From positions 1 to 64,000 of the forward strand of contig CAVVLP010000012.1 of the NCBI GenBank assembly GCA_963749115.1: 64,000 bases of DNA, read 5' to 3'. This DNA is from SZUA-36 sp963749115. GTDB taxonomy: Bacteria; Pseudomonadota; Gammaproteobacteria; Xanthomonadales; SZUA-36. The position numbers were made by a program, and so were the translations under genes. Of this stretch, positions 27,929-36,421 are shown piece by piece. Every line of letters begins with the position of its first letter. Within the stretch, counting starts at the first letter, position 1. The notes under the pieces were generated by a model. It searched no databases and was not told the DNA's origin. It saw only the letters and a list, made by a program, of their open reading frames with translations.

Positions 27929-29608
27929 CTATTGGATCGTTGCTCGACTGCGGAAATATGCCTTCCCGGGACTCATGGTCCCGGGAAGGAGCGGACGACT
28001 TAATTTTGAATGGCTATATCCATCAGTATTGCAAACATGCTGTTTGCAACTACTATGGGTAGTGCTCTTATTCGTTTCTTCGATCTGTTGCTGCATCTTC
28101 GTCAAATTGAACGAACCTGCTGTTTGGCTGGGCGGGTAGTCCTTGAAGGTCATGAGGAACTCCCCAACCAGTGCGGCGCTTGGCGCAATGGCAAAAGCGT
28201 GATCGAGCCACCAGTCGTAATAGGTGTTCGAGTTTAGCTGGGCTCTTTCATACGGATCGCGTCGCAGATTGAAAATCAATGGGGCGCGCAACGTTACAAA
28301 TGGTTCCAGCCAGAGAGCCATTGTTTTAGCACGCATCACCTGGAAGGTAATCTTCCAGTCGTTCCAGCGGACAGCAACAATCTCGGCGGTATCATTTACA
28401 TAGACGAACTCATGGCGTGGCGACTCTTTCACCTTGCCCGTCAGGTAATCGAGCTGGTTATAGCCATCAATGAAGTTTCTGTAAGTGCGACCATTGAGCT
28501 CTACACCCTTCAAAAGCTTTTCCTTGATGTCGGGCGCACCGGCGATAGCAGCAAAGGTAGGCAGCCAATCTTCGTGTGAAACGATACCATTGAGGGTTAC
28601 GCCTGCAGGGAAATGACCGGGCCAACGAATAAAGGCAGGCACACGGTAAGCACCTTCCCAGTTGGTGTTCTTTTCACTGCGGAATGGCGTGGTGCCTGCA
28701 TCGGGCCAGGAATTGTAGTGCACGCCGTTATCGGTGGAATACTGAACAATCGTGTTATCGGCAACACCCAGCTCATCCAGTAATTTGAGGAACTCGCCAA
28801 CATGCATATCGTGTTCAACCATGCCGTCGCCGTATTCATCTTGCCCCGAAAGACCTATATGTTCTTCCTTTAAGTGGGTGCGAAAGTGCATGCGCGTGCC
28901 GTTCCACCAAACAAAAAATGGTATGTCAGCTTTGACCTGCTCTCTAATAAACTCCTTAGCAGCTGCAACAGTTTCATCATCAACTGTTTCCATGCGCTTT
29001 ATGGTCAGCAAGCCAGTGTCTTCAATCTTCTGTCCACCCTTGCCATCAGCCCAGGAATGGATCACCCCGCGCGGGCCAAACCTTTTGCGAAACTCGGGAT
29101 CTTTCGGATAGTCTCTGTGCTCCGGTTCTTCTTCGGCATTCAAATGATAGAGATTGCCCATGAATTCGTCGAAGCCGTGCATCGTCGGCAGATGCTCATC
29201 GAGATCGCCTAAGTGATTTTTGCCAAACTGGCCGGTGGCGTAACCCTGGCTTTTTAGTACCGTGGCCATCGTCACATCCGTTTTCTGCCAGCCTTCCTTC
29301 GCACCGGGTAAACCGACCTTGGTCATACCATTACGGATAGGGACACTACCACCGACAAAAGCCGCTCGACCTGCCGTGCAACTTTGTTGAGCGTAATAGT
29401 CAGTGAAACCTATGCCTTCTTTGGCAATGGTGTCAATGTTGGGCGTCATATAACCCATCATGCCGCGAGTGTTATGGCTGATATTTTCCATGCCAATATC
29501 ATCACCCCATAAAACCAGGATGTTTGGCTTATCAGCCGCGATTAATGTCGAGCAAAAGGCCAGCATTAGCAGGCCGACAGGTAATGCAATAAGTTTTGTA
29601 GCTTTCAC
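27929..29608 (-). CDS. Arylsulfatase (type I sulfatase), exported
   Basis: About 559 residues from GTG 29608, chosen because GGAGG lies eight bases upstream and a signal peptide follows (LPVGLLMLAFCSTLIAADKP). The formylglycine motif is CTAGR (C-x-A-x-R) within QQSCTAGRAAFVGG. Metal ligands are visible in LVLWGDDIG and in QYSTDNG. It hydrolyses sulfate esters in the periplasm after cysteine conversion by a formylglycine-generating enzyme, which is not in this window. The last 30 residues in this frame overlap a strong hairpin (27961-27989). A parallel frame stops at 28000, just before the hairpin, so an indel near 28030-28080 is likely. Confidence 0.9.
   Translation of the reverse strand: MKATKLIALPVGLLMLAFCSTLIAADKPNILVLWGDDIGMENISHNTRGMMGYMTPNIDTIAKEGIGFTDYYAQQSCTAGRAAFVGGSVPIRNGMTKVGLPGAKEGWQKTDVTMATVLKSQGYATGQFGKNHLGDLDEHLPTMHGFDEFMGNLYHLNAEEEPEHRDYPKDPEFRKRFGPRGVIHSWADGKGGQKIEDTGLLTIKRMETVDDETVAAAKEFIREQVKADIPFFVWWNGTRMHFRTHLKEEHIGLSGQDEYGDGMVEHDMHVGEFLKLLDELGVADNTIVQYSTDNGVHYNSWPDAGTTPFRSEKNTNWEGAYRVPAFIRWPGHFPAGVTLNGIVSHEDWLPTFAAIAGAPDIKEKLLKGVELNGRTYRNFIDGYNQLDYLTGKVKESPRHEFVYVNDTAEIVAVRWNDWKITFQVMRAKTMALWLEPFVTLRAPLIFNLRRDPYERAQLNSNTYYDWWLDHAFAIAPSAALVGEFLMTFKDYPPSQTAGSFNLTKMQQQIEETNKSTTHSSCKQHVCNTDGYSHSKLSRPLLPGTMSPGKAYFRSRATIQ
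27961..27989 (-). terminator. Strong hairpin downstream of the sulfatase
   Basis: CCTTCCCGGGAC pairs perfectly with GTCCCGGGAAGG around a five-base loop (TCATG). Twelve base pairs make this the best terminator-like hairpin in the window, followed on the minus strand by CATATTTCC. It falls inside the nominal end of the sulfatase frame. Confidence 0.7.
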
Positions 29609-29735
29609 AATATCATCCTCCGGGAAATACATTTGTTGATGTACTTTAATTGAAACACGTAAGACACCACGTTAGCAATGACATTTCTGACCTTGCCTTC
29701 AACATTTGTGTTCAGGAGTGCTAGTTTGAGCGACC

Positions 29736-30581
29736 TCACTCATTCTCCAGCATTTCATCCATATTTTCTGAAAGGATGACCAGGCTCTGGCTACTCATGT
29801 CGAACATGCTGGTCATTGGCCGGTCCAGGTCAGTGATCAACATCATCACAGCCGAAAACGAGATGGCCAGCGTAAAGGTCGCAATCGGGCTGCGGCGTCC
29901 AATCAATCCCGCCTGGTAACCCATGACCAGCATTCCCAACAGCGCGGTCAGGTAAAGAGTAGCCCAAACGATCCGTGAAATCCGGTTAGCCAGTTCAGCT
30001 TGCAGTCGCATATTGTGTATGTCGATCAAACCGACAACAGAAACCATGAAAGGACTGTTTCGCAAACTACTCTGCTCTGGCCCGAGTTTGTTTTTCCCGT
30101 CTGCAATTGCCAGTTTCCACAATGCGCGCTGTATGGATTCGGACTCTTCTACAAGGGCGAGCACTTCACTCCACTGATCAGGCTCGTTTAGCTCTTCCAG
30201 GGAAAGCCTGATGGCTACATATTCCCGCAACAGTTCCCGGGCCCGTTTGTGATCGGCTTGCCCGAGAAACTCGGCATGGAGAAATGCGTTGTGGGCCAGC
30301 CTCGCTTCCTCCGCAAGATTGGCCACGCGTGTTTCGAAATGTGTCTGGGCCGTCGCAAAGGTGAAGGCGAGCATGAAAGCGAGCAGTCCAAGCGTGGCGC
30401 CCATGACAGCCCGCGCTTGCGATGCCTGTGCCTTGACTACTTTGCCATGACGCCGACTGCCCAGTCGAAAACCGATTTCAATAAATAAAATTAACACCGC
30501 CACCGTTAAGACAAACAGCAAAGTCAGGGAATACTGATCTGGAAACTGGGCGCTCTGAATGCTGACTACAGTTTCTGTCAT
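29736..30581 (-). CDS. Bestrophin-like (DUF4239-type) membrane protein
   Basis: About 281 residues. The start at ATG 30581 fits an AAGGA site; another ATG is two codons earlier. Four membrane helices can be seen, two near the N-terminus (LTLLFVLTVAVLILFIEIGF and VMGATLGLLAFMLAFTFATA) and two near the C-terminus. Between them lies a long helical region (ETRVANLAEEARLAHNAFLH). This pattern fits the DUF4239/bestrophin-like family, whose role may be ion conduction. It stands alone on the minus strand. Confidence 0.65.
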   Translation of the reverse strand: MTETVVSIQSAQFPDQYSLTLLFVLTVAVLILFIEIGFRLGSRRHGKVVKAQASQARAVMGATLGLLAFMLAFTFATAQTHFETRVANLAEEARLAHNAFLHAEFLGQADHKRARELLREYVAIRLSLEELNEPDQWSEVLALVEESESIQRALWKLAIADGKNKLGPEQSSLRNSPFMVSVVGLIDIHNMRLQAELANRISRIVWATLYLTALLGMLVMGYQAGLIGRRSPIATFTLAISFSAVMMLITDLDRPMTSMFDMSSQSLVILSENMDEMLENE

Positions 30582-30749
30582 TACCATTCCTTCAGTGAAT
30601 TGATGTTGCTGAATCCTGGCTACAAAATCGCCTGAGAGTTCTTTTTGCTGTCAATCGCCAGACACGGATTATAACAATAAATTATCTATCCTTTCGGAGA
30701 ATGGACGGCGGCCGACAGCATTATCGCGCTAACGTGGCAGATCAAGCTG

Positions 30750-30961
30750 CTAGGAGCCTGTCCGAGAATAGAGACCCTACTGCGGACAAGGTGAATTGAT
30801 GCGCAGCATCAAGAGAAGGTGCCCTGGGGTAAAAGCCATTTTGGCCGATTTTTCCGCTCATTTTCGTTAAATATGAGTAACTATTCGCCTCAAAGGATCA
30901 AAAAAATGGACTCAAAATGGCTTCCCCTCGCTACGGCTTCTATTTTCGGACAGGCTCCTAG
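30750..30961. mobile_element. 204-bp MITE-like element with CTAG flanks
   Basis: Inverted ends GAGCCTGTCCGAGAATAG (from 30754) and CTATTTTCGGACAGGCTC (to 30957) match at 17 of 18 positions. Both are bordered outside by CTAG, a possible 4-base target duplication (30750-30753 and 30958-30961). The interior has no coding frame and includes TTTTGGCCGATTTTTCCGC. The ends look like those of a transposon in the IS1182 style, from memory. It lies between the bestrophin-like and DUF502 genes. Confidence 0.75.
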
Positions 30962-31049
30962 GATCGAACCTATCGCCCCAAGACCTGTAAACTGTTACGG
31001 AACCGTGCGCTGGTGCATTGAGGCGAACCAACATGACTGGAGTGTCGAC

Positions 31050-31640
31050 ATGAAAGCAATCTTCGAATTTATTAAAACCTGCCTGCTCGGCGGCATGTTC
31101 GTATTGTTGCCCCTGCTTATCTTTTATCTACTGTCTTCCGAACTCATCGATGTCATCGTCGCGCTGGCGACCCCGATCGCCGGTCTTTTCCCCGACGAGA
31201 CCTTCGCCAAACTCAGCGACCCGATGTTCGTTGCAATCCCGCTGTTACTGGTCACTTCGTTCGTCTTCGGGCTTGCATTACGGTCGCGGACGTTGACCCG
31301 GGCCGGGAACTGGATTGAACGCACGACGTTGATGCGCCTGCCGCTATACAACGCGGTAAAGCGTCTGAGTCAGGGCCTGACCGGTGCCGGGACTGGGCGC
31401 GCATTCAAAAGCGGGCTTCTGCACGGCAAAGACGGCACCTCGGAGCTGGTCTATATCATCGAAGAACACGCCGACGGCAAGCTGACCCTCCTGGTGCCCC
31501 TGGCCCCGGCAGGGTTTACCGGCGCGGTGAAAATCGTGCCCGGCGAGCAGGTAACCCGGCTGAACGCCAATGTTGGCGAGGCCAGCGAAGTCATTGCCCA
31601 CTGGGGCGTAGGCATGTCGGACCTGCTTAGATCCCCGTGA
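31050..31640 (+). CDS. DUF502 family membrane protein
   Basis: 196 residues from ATG 31050, which follows TGGAGTGTCGAC. An open frame extends upstream to 30819, but it crosses the MITE and is not credible as coding. Two helices (CLLGGMFVLLPLLIFYLL and VAIPLLLVTSFVFGLAL) and the conserved 'R-PLYNAVKRLSQG' and 'VPLAPAGFTGAVKIVP' segments mark the family. Members are inner-membrane proteins of unknown function. The upstream MITE may supply or separate its promoter. Confidence 0.85.
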   Translation: MKAIFEFIKTCLLGGMFVLLPLLIFYLLSSELIDVIVALATPIAGLFPDETFAKLSDPMFVAIPLLLVTSFVFGLALRSRTLTRAGNWIERTTLMRLPLYNAVKRLSQGLTGAGTGRAFKSGLLHGKDGTSELVYIIEEHADGKLTLLVPLAPAGFTGAVKIVPGEQVTRLNANVGEASEVIAHWGVGMSDLLRSP

Positions 31641-31796
31641 TCGCCTTGAGCCTGCTCGCGCCGACAAAGCCCTAAAAGCCAGTAGGGCAACATCTAATCC
31701 ATATCTTACAAAAATCAACTAAACAGTTTCTGTGGGGCGAGTTATGGAGGGTTGTATTCTTGTTTTTATATTTTAGCAAATGCTGTTTTCATCGTA

Positions 31797-31825
31797 GCCA
31801 AGGGGGGGTAGAGTACCCCCTTGGC
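31797..31825. terminator. Hairpin before the MscS gene
   Basis: GCCAAGGGGG pairs with CCCCCTTGGC (10 bp) around GGTAGAGTA. It could terminate the DUF502 transcript about 160 bases past its stop. No long T tract follows. Confidence 0.5.
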
Positions 31826-31865
31826 ACTTTACATTGGCCCCAGAACTCACCATAGGTTATAGCAA

Positions 31866-33470
31866 ATGAAAATTAATCTGCGGAAGTTATGTGTGTTGGC
31901 AATTATTGCCTTCTTTTTGGTCAACTGCCTGCCCGTGCAAGCGCAGGAGCAAGCAACCGAAACCACGGTAGTTGTACCCATTACCGTGGATAAGGGCCCG
32001 GAAGATGCGCTGGACAGGGGAAACCCGAGAAGTAGCATCGTTGGTTACCTGACCACTGCGTCCGAGTTCAATTGGGAGAAGGCCGCAGAATATCTTGACC
32101 TTCGCAATCTGCCGCCTGATATCCAGGAAGTTGGCGGGCCCGAACTGGCCAGGCAATTCAATCATGTCGTGTCACGTTCAGTGTGGCTGGATCGACTCAG
32201 TGTCAGCGACAGTCCCCAGGGCTTGCAGGGTGACGATCTGCCGGCCTATCGGGATGAACTTATGAGGATCCCCGGGGAGGATGGTGAAATCCCGATCTGG
32301 ATGCAACAAGTCCCGCGAGTCGATGGAGTCATGATATGGAAGTTGTCCAACCGCTCGGTCGCACGAATCCCTGAACTATATGATTTGTACAGTTACCCGG
32401 CACCGATAGAAAAAGTCCGGGGCTGGTTTCCAGATGACGTTTCCTTCCTGGGGCTGGAGGCCTTTAAATGGTTCATTATCATTGTTGTTGCACTGGTTAG
32501 CTGGCCGGTTTTTTACCTTATCGGACTTTTATTGACACGGTTATTCAGTTCACCCAAAGATGATATGTATCCACTCGTCAGGAATATTTTCACCGGACCG
32601 GCGGTGCTTATTGGCATCCTGTTCACTACAGGTATTACCTCAGAACGATTAGGCCTCGGCGCATATGCGCAACAGGTTATGCAAGCGAGAACACTGTTTA
32701 CTCTGGCCCTCGTCTGGGTGCTATGGTCTGTCATCAACCTGGTCAAGTCTTACCAACAGGAAAAACTGAACAAGCTGGGTCGACCGGGGGCTGCAAAACT
32801 GCTGCAACCGCTGACAACCCTCGTCAAAATTTTGATTTTTGTTTTCGGCCTGCTTTTCTGGCTAAACAACATCGGCGTTAATATTACAGCCGTACTGGCC
32901 GGTCTCGGTGTCGGCGGCCTGGCCGTCGCCCTGGCCCTGCAAAAACCTATCGAAGACATGATGGGTGCCTTGACCATTTTTTCCCAGGCATCACTGCGGG
33001 TGGGGGATTTCTGTCGTTATGGCACGGAAATGGGCACCGTTGAAGATATCGGATTAAGAACCACCCGGCTACGCACGCTGACGAACACCGTGGTGTCAGT
33101 ACCCAATGCGCGTATCGCGTCGGTAGAAGTCGAAAATCTGTCCTACCGGACAAAAATACGTTACTGGCCAACGCTGCGTTTACGCCACGACACGACAGAG
33201 GAACAGATGCGGGCCATCATGGACAGGATTACAGAATCACTCGAGCAAAACGAACAGGTTTATGAAGATCCTTTACGTGTGCGATTCACTGACTTTGATA
33301 ATGACGCTATTTTGATCAAGGTCCACTCTTTCATAAAAACGACTGATTACGCCGTTTTTCTAGGCATTGCAGAGGACATCAATTTCCAGATCAAGGAAAT
33401 CGTTAAGTCTGCGGGTGCTTCCTTTGCACTTCCCGGCAGAACCATCTATATGGAAGGAGACAAAGCATAA
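31866..33470 (+). CDS. Mechanosensitive ion channel of the MscS family
   Basis: 534 residues with a signal peptide (…LVNCLPVQAQEQ), a periplasmic N-terminal domain of about 160 residues, several membrane helices and the MscS core: AVLAGLGVGGLAVALALQKP, then the pore-side cytoplasmic segment SQASLRVGDFCRYGTEMGTV and TTRLRTLTNTVVSVPNARIA. This makes it a medium-size MscS paralogue. It opens under membrane tension to release osmolytes. No good ribosome-binding site precedes ATG 31866. Confidence 0.9.
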   Translation: MKINLRKLCVLAIIAFFLVNCLPVQAQEQATETTVVVPITVDKGPEDALDRGNPRSSIVGYLTTASEFNWEKAAEYLDLRNLPPDIQEVGGPELARQFNHVVSRSVWLDRLSVSDSPQGLQGDDLPAYRDELMRIPGEDGEIPIWMQQVPRVDGVMIWKLSNRSVARIPELYDLYSYPAPIEKVRGWFPDDVSFLGLEAFKWFIIIVVALVSWPVFYLIGLLLTRLFSSPKDDMYPLVRNIFTGPAVLIGILFTTGITSERLGLGAYAQQVMQARTLFTLALVWVLWSVINLVKSYQQEKLNKLGRPGAAKLLQPLTTLVKILIFVFGLLFWLNNIGVNITAVLAGLGVGGLAVALALQKPIEDMMGALTIFSQASLRVGDFCRYGTEMGTVEDIGLRTTRLRTLTNTVVSVPNARIASVEVENLSYRTKIRYWPTLRLRHDTTEEQMRAIMDRITESLEQNEQVYEDPLRVRFTDFDNDAILIKVHSFIKTTDYAVFLGIAEDINFQIKEIVKSAGASFALPGRTIYMEGDKA

Positions 33471-33516
33471 TTGAGAGTAAAGGGGCCGGGTACATTATTT
33501 AGTAATGACTGCAGTT

Positions 33517-33577
33517 GGCCGCAACCCGCTATACACCAAAACTTGAGCCGAGGTGCCGATTCTGAACGCTAAGCAGC
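33517..33577 (-). repeat. Dispersed 61-bp repeat, copy 3
   Basis: Reverse complement is almost the same as 19256-19316, with about six differences. It lies just after the MscS gene and just before the HAD gene scrap. Confidence 0.75.
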
Positions 33578-33598
33578 TATAAGCCAAGTGTGTTTTTC

Positions 33599-33846
33599 AG
33601 CAATTCGATGGATTGGACTCGGCCAGAAGGGGACATCGCTGGCGGTTACCACCGCTACCTTGACGGCAAGCCCCGCTATGACGGCGTCCGGAGCTTCCTC
33701 GCTTCCCGTAACATCGAGTTGCCGGCGGGCGATCCCTCGGACCCTCCGGGCACAACCACGGTCTGTGCCCTCGGCAATCGCAAGAACGCGCCGACGGTGC
33801 TGGCCGCCGCTGGGATTACCGAGCGTTTCGGGACCGTCGTAAAGGA
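33599..33846 (+). pseudogene. HAD hydrolase (beta-phosphoglucomutase-like) gene scrap
   Basis: About 80 residues resemble an internal part of HAD-family hydrolases in the beta-phosphoglucomutase-like group: YHRYLDGKPRYDGVRSFLAS, then TVCALGNRKN and AAAGITERFGTVV. The N-terminal DxD motif and the C-terminal half are gone. It is bounded by a 61-bp repeat on the left and the GGGTCAGAGCCC palindrome on the right. The higher GC of this piece compared with its surroundings supports a foreign or relic origin. Confidence 0.65.
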
Positions 33847-33919
33847 GTCAGAGCCCTTTAACGATTTTCACCCGTATCAGACAACGTCAGTTCGTTGTCA
33901 GAAAAAGGGCTCTGACCCC
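33844..33919. repeat. Palindromic REP-like element
   Basis: GGAGTCAGAGCCCTTT (33844-33859) pairs with AAAGGGCTCTGACCCC (33904-33919) with one mismatch. A smaller hairpin, GACAACG/CGTTGTC, lies inside. The GGGTCAGAGCCCTTT word resembles REP sequences found near REP-associated transposases in gammaproteobacteria. No such transposase gene is seen in this window. Confidence 0.7.
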
Positions 33920-34019
33920 TTTCATTAGGTTAAAATCAAATAAATCAGGATTTGGTTAAGATCCCATTCAGGGAATATCTTTATAATCATTGCCATCCAC
34001 TAAAAATTGAGCAAAAAAA

Positions 34020-35537
34020 ATGTTCCGGCTAATCATATTTGCATTGCTGTTAGTTGCCTTGTCACCCGCACATGCTGGTATCTACTGTGGTAAAACCGGT
34101 TTTCCAATTGGTGGACACATTGGTATTCCAAACCCGGCATCGAACCTGAGTCTTGTGCAAATCGCCTGGCTGCCGGATGACGAAGAAATGCGCTACCGTT
34201 ACCAGGAGGTGGTCGACGTTGACTGGCAAAAACAATCAATCAGCCAAGTCTATCTATATGATGGTGCGTTACCTGGTGTTGTCGAACACGACATTGGAGA
34301 AGCCGAGTTGCTCAGTAGTAGTAATTTTTCTACCGGTCACCTGGACCTGCGCTTCTGTATGCCTCATGATCCTGAATCATCCCGTGGTCTGATTTTCGCT
34401 CACTACGGTACAGACCGTTCGAAGCTCCCTCTTGTTGTGCCATTTCGCTGGCAATGGGTGGATGACGGTCTATGGTTTTCATCGGTTGTGAATGAAGCAA
34501 TCTCGGGTTTAATCGTCAGTTCATTCAACGATGTAATCGTTCATGATGTGACCGATGATGTAGAAAGAGCAACCGGTGTGCGTCCACCGAGATACCTGGC
34601 TGAATCACTGATACAACAAAATCTTCGACCGACAACCGATCTTGTGTTTCGCGACCAGGCCCTTTTATTTGGTGGGCACAACGCCCTCGTTATCGGTAAC
34701 CAGATTGTCATTCTTGGCGACAATGCCTCGTTGACAGCTGTACATTCTGTTAATGATGTCTACAGCAATGATCAGTCGATAATGGGTGATAATTATGTTT
34801 TGACCAATCTGGAAACGTTTATTGGACCGATCTCAATTGAGGCCCATGGTGTAAGGCGACCGGCAATCATTGTCGATGGACGTGCTGATTTTGAAGCGAC
34901 AGTCTCAAACTGTGTAGATGGTGTCAGCAATGTGTCAGCACATATGATTTATGCTTCAGAGTTATCAGGTGACATAAGCTTAGAGACTCTAAGTCCACGG
35001 TCGACAGTGACCAGTGATCATCAGAGCATTACCGCTGAAATAGCGTGTGATACTTCGTATGAAATAGAGGCTTCACGAAAAATATTTAAAAATGCCAACC
35101 ACGGGAAACTGGTTAATGTTGACGAGTCCACGGCGTTGATCAAGTTTAATTCTCCCACACGTTATTTTATAAACATGATATACACTCTCGAAAACCCACC
35201 TTTTCTTGCCTTTCCAACCGGACCATCTGGTATTGATGTTGATCTGATCAAAAAAATATGGGGAGTCTCCGATATTGAAACTCTACGCGGTAAAACAAAA
35301 TATTTCTGTGACCCGCCAGGTGATGAAGTTGTTGATTCAATCGATGAAATCGTGACCAATGCATACGCACGTTTAACCGACCTGGAGCGAGAGTCGTTAC
35401 AGATGGAAGGTTACTTGTTTGATGACAGTGATGGAGATGGTTCTATCTGCAACAGTGGTGAACTGAACGATTACCCTTACCGATATGTAAAACAGATCGA
35501 ATTGTGGGTGACACCTAACATAGCCCCGGTTCAGTAG
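34020..35537 (+). CDS. Secreted protein of unknown function (505 residues)
   Basis: A signal peptide (…LLVALSPAHAGIYC) starts the protein. The next 150 residues hold a beta-rich region with a Trp/Arg-rich stretch (PFRWQWVDDGLWFSS). The middle contains a segment with repeated Val-Ile-Gly-Asn patterns (FGGHNALVIGNQIVILGDNA). Near the end there is a short Asp-rich loop (FDDSDGDGSICNSGE) like a calcium-binding EF-hand/dockerin loop, preceded by two Cys. I recognise no family. It is flanked by repeat-rich gaps. Confidence 0.6.
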   Translation: MFRLIIFALLLVALSPAHAGIYCGKTGFPIGGHIGIPNPASNLSLVQIAWLPDDEEMRYRYQEVVDVDWQKQSISQVYLYDGALPGVVEHDIGEAELLSSSNFSTGHLDLRFCMPHDPESSRGLIFAHYGTDRSKLPLVVPFRWQWVDDGLWFSSVVNEAISGLIVSSFNDVIVHDVTDDVERATGVRPPRYLAESLIQQNLRPTTDLVFRDQALLFGGHNALVIGNQIVILGDNASLTAVHSVNDVYSNDQSIMGDNYVLTNLETFIGPISIEAHGVRRPAIIVDGRADFEATVSNCVDGVSNVSAHMIYASELSGDISLETLSPRSTVTSDHQSITAEIACDTSYEIEASRKIFKNANHGKLVNVDESTALIKFNSPTRYFINMIYTLENPPFLAFPTGPSGIDVDLIKKIWGVSDIETLRGKTKYFCDPPGDEVVDSIDEIVTNAYARLTDLERESLQMEGYLFDDSDGDGSICNSGELNDYPYRYVKQIELWVTPNIAPVQ

Positions 35538-36421
35538 TGAACTGGTTGCTGGGTCATTCTTACCGCTCTGCCAATGTCTGTCATCAAATATCCACCCCAT
35601 TGGGGGCGAGCGTAATTCCTGGCCCGGATAGCAACAGGATAAAAGGGGCAGAATAAACCTTTCCTCTATCCACAGGGTTGTTTTAATCAGCCTGTATTTG
35701 GCCGACTCCGGAAGCCCACCTAGCTGAAAAACAAACCTTAAGGATGACTGCTTTCTGGCGAAGACCAGTCGTACTTCCCGAGCGAGTGTTTAGAGTAGAA
35801 AACAGCCAGAAGTAGAACTTTGTTTTGCCATTGTCGCCAACTTCTACTTCCCGACCCAGAACGGGAACAACATGATGAATCAATGACTTCGGTATAAAGT
35901 TAACATTTATTGCTCTATCCTTGAAATATTTGCCAGAACCACAGTTTCGGTAGATAGCGAGCTTGTCAAAACGAGTTACAGATACCCAATTCTCGATTTC
36001 GATAGTGATCGACCAACTGTCGCTGAACCATCAAACGTAATCGCAAGAAACAAAAAAATGCCCGGACACTGCGTGTTGTGCTTTTTTAAAAACGCAATTG
36101 ATGAATTGATGGCTCGAAAGCAGGTCACGGTGATAACAATTCTCAGAAGCTAAATGGGCCCAAACCCTGCGTATTTGTTGAAGGATGTAGAGCCAGGTGC
36201 GGCCCTTTTTCAGCCTCGAATAAGGCGGCTGCAAGCGGAGCGCCAATCCACCGAACGTCTGGTTAGAGATACTAAAGAGTATCGGTTGAGTGCTAAATTA
36301 GATTAGTCCATAAACGTGAGATGTAAAATTTTTACCTCCTTCGTTTAAATTTAGAAACAGTACCGGAAAACTCACGCCAGTCCGCATCATCTCTTAACGG
36401 GTCATATGGGTGTTACTCAAG
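35538..36421. other. Long gene-free gap with diverged repeats
   Basis: About 880 bases. The word TTGGCCGACTCCGGAAG at 35699 also occurs at 19208. Words like CAGAAGTAGAACTTT (35809 on) recall the sequence following the 61-bp repeat at 3787. A 71-codon frame at 36031-36246 (minus) has no recognisable product. I see no intact gene. Confidence 0.45.

Noticed and set aside
30955..31010. tRNA-like T-arm (GGTTCGATCC on the minus strand)
   Set aside because: The arm does not pair properly and no acceptor or anticodon stem could be found; it adjoins the MITE end.
30819..31049. N-terminal extension of the DUF502 protein
   Set aside because: The open frame crosses the MITE and lacks a ribosome-binding site; ATG 31050 has GGAG and begins the family's usual N-terminus.
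36031..36246. 71-codon minus-strand frame in the long gap
   Set aside because: Composition is plausible, but there is no recognisable family and no start site.
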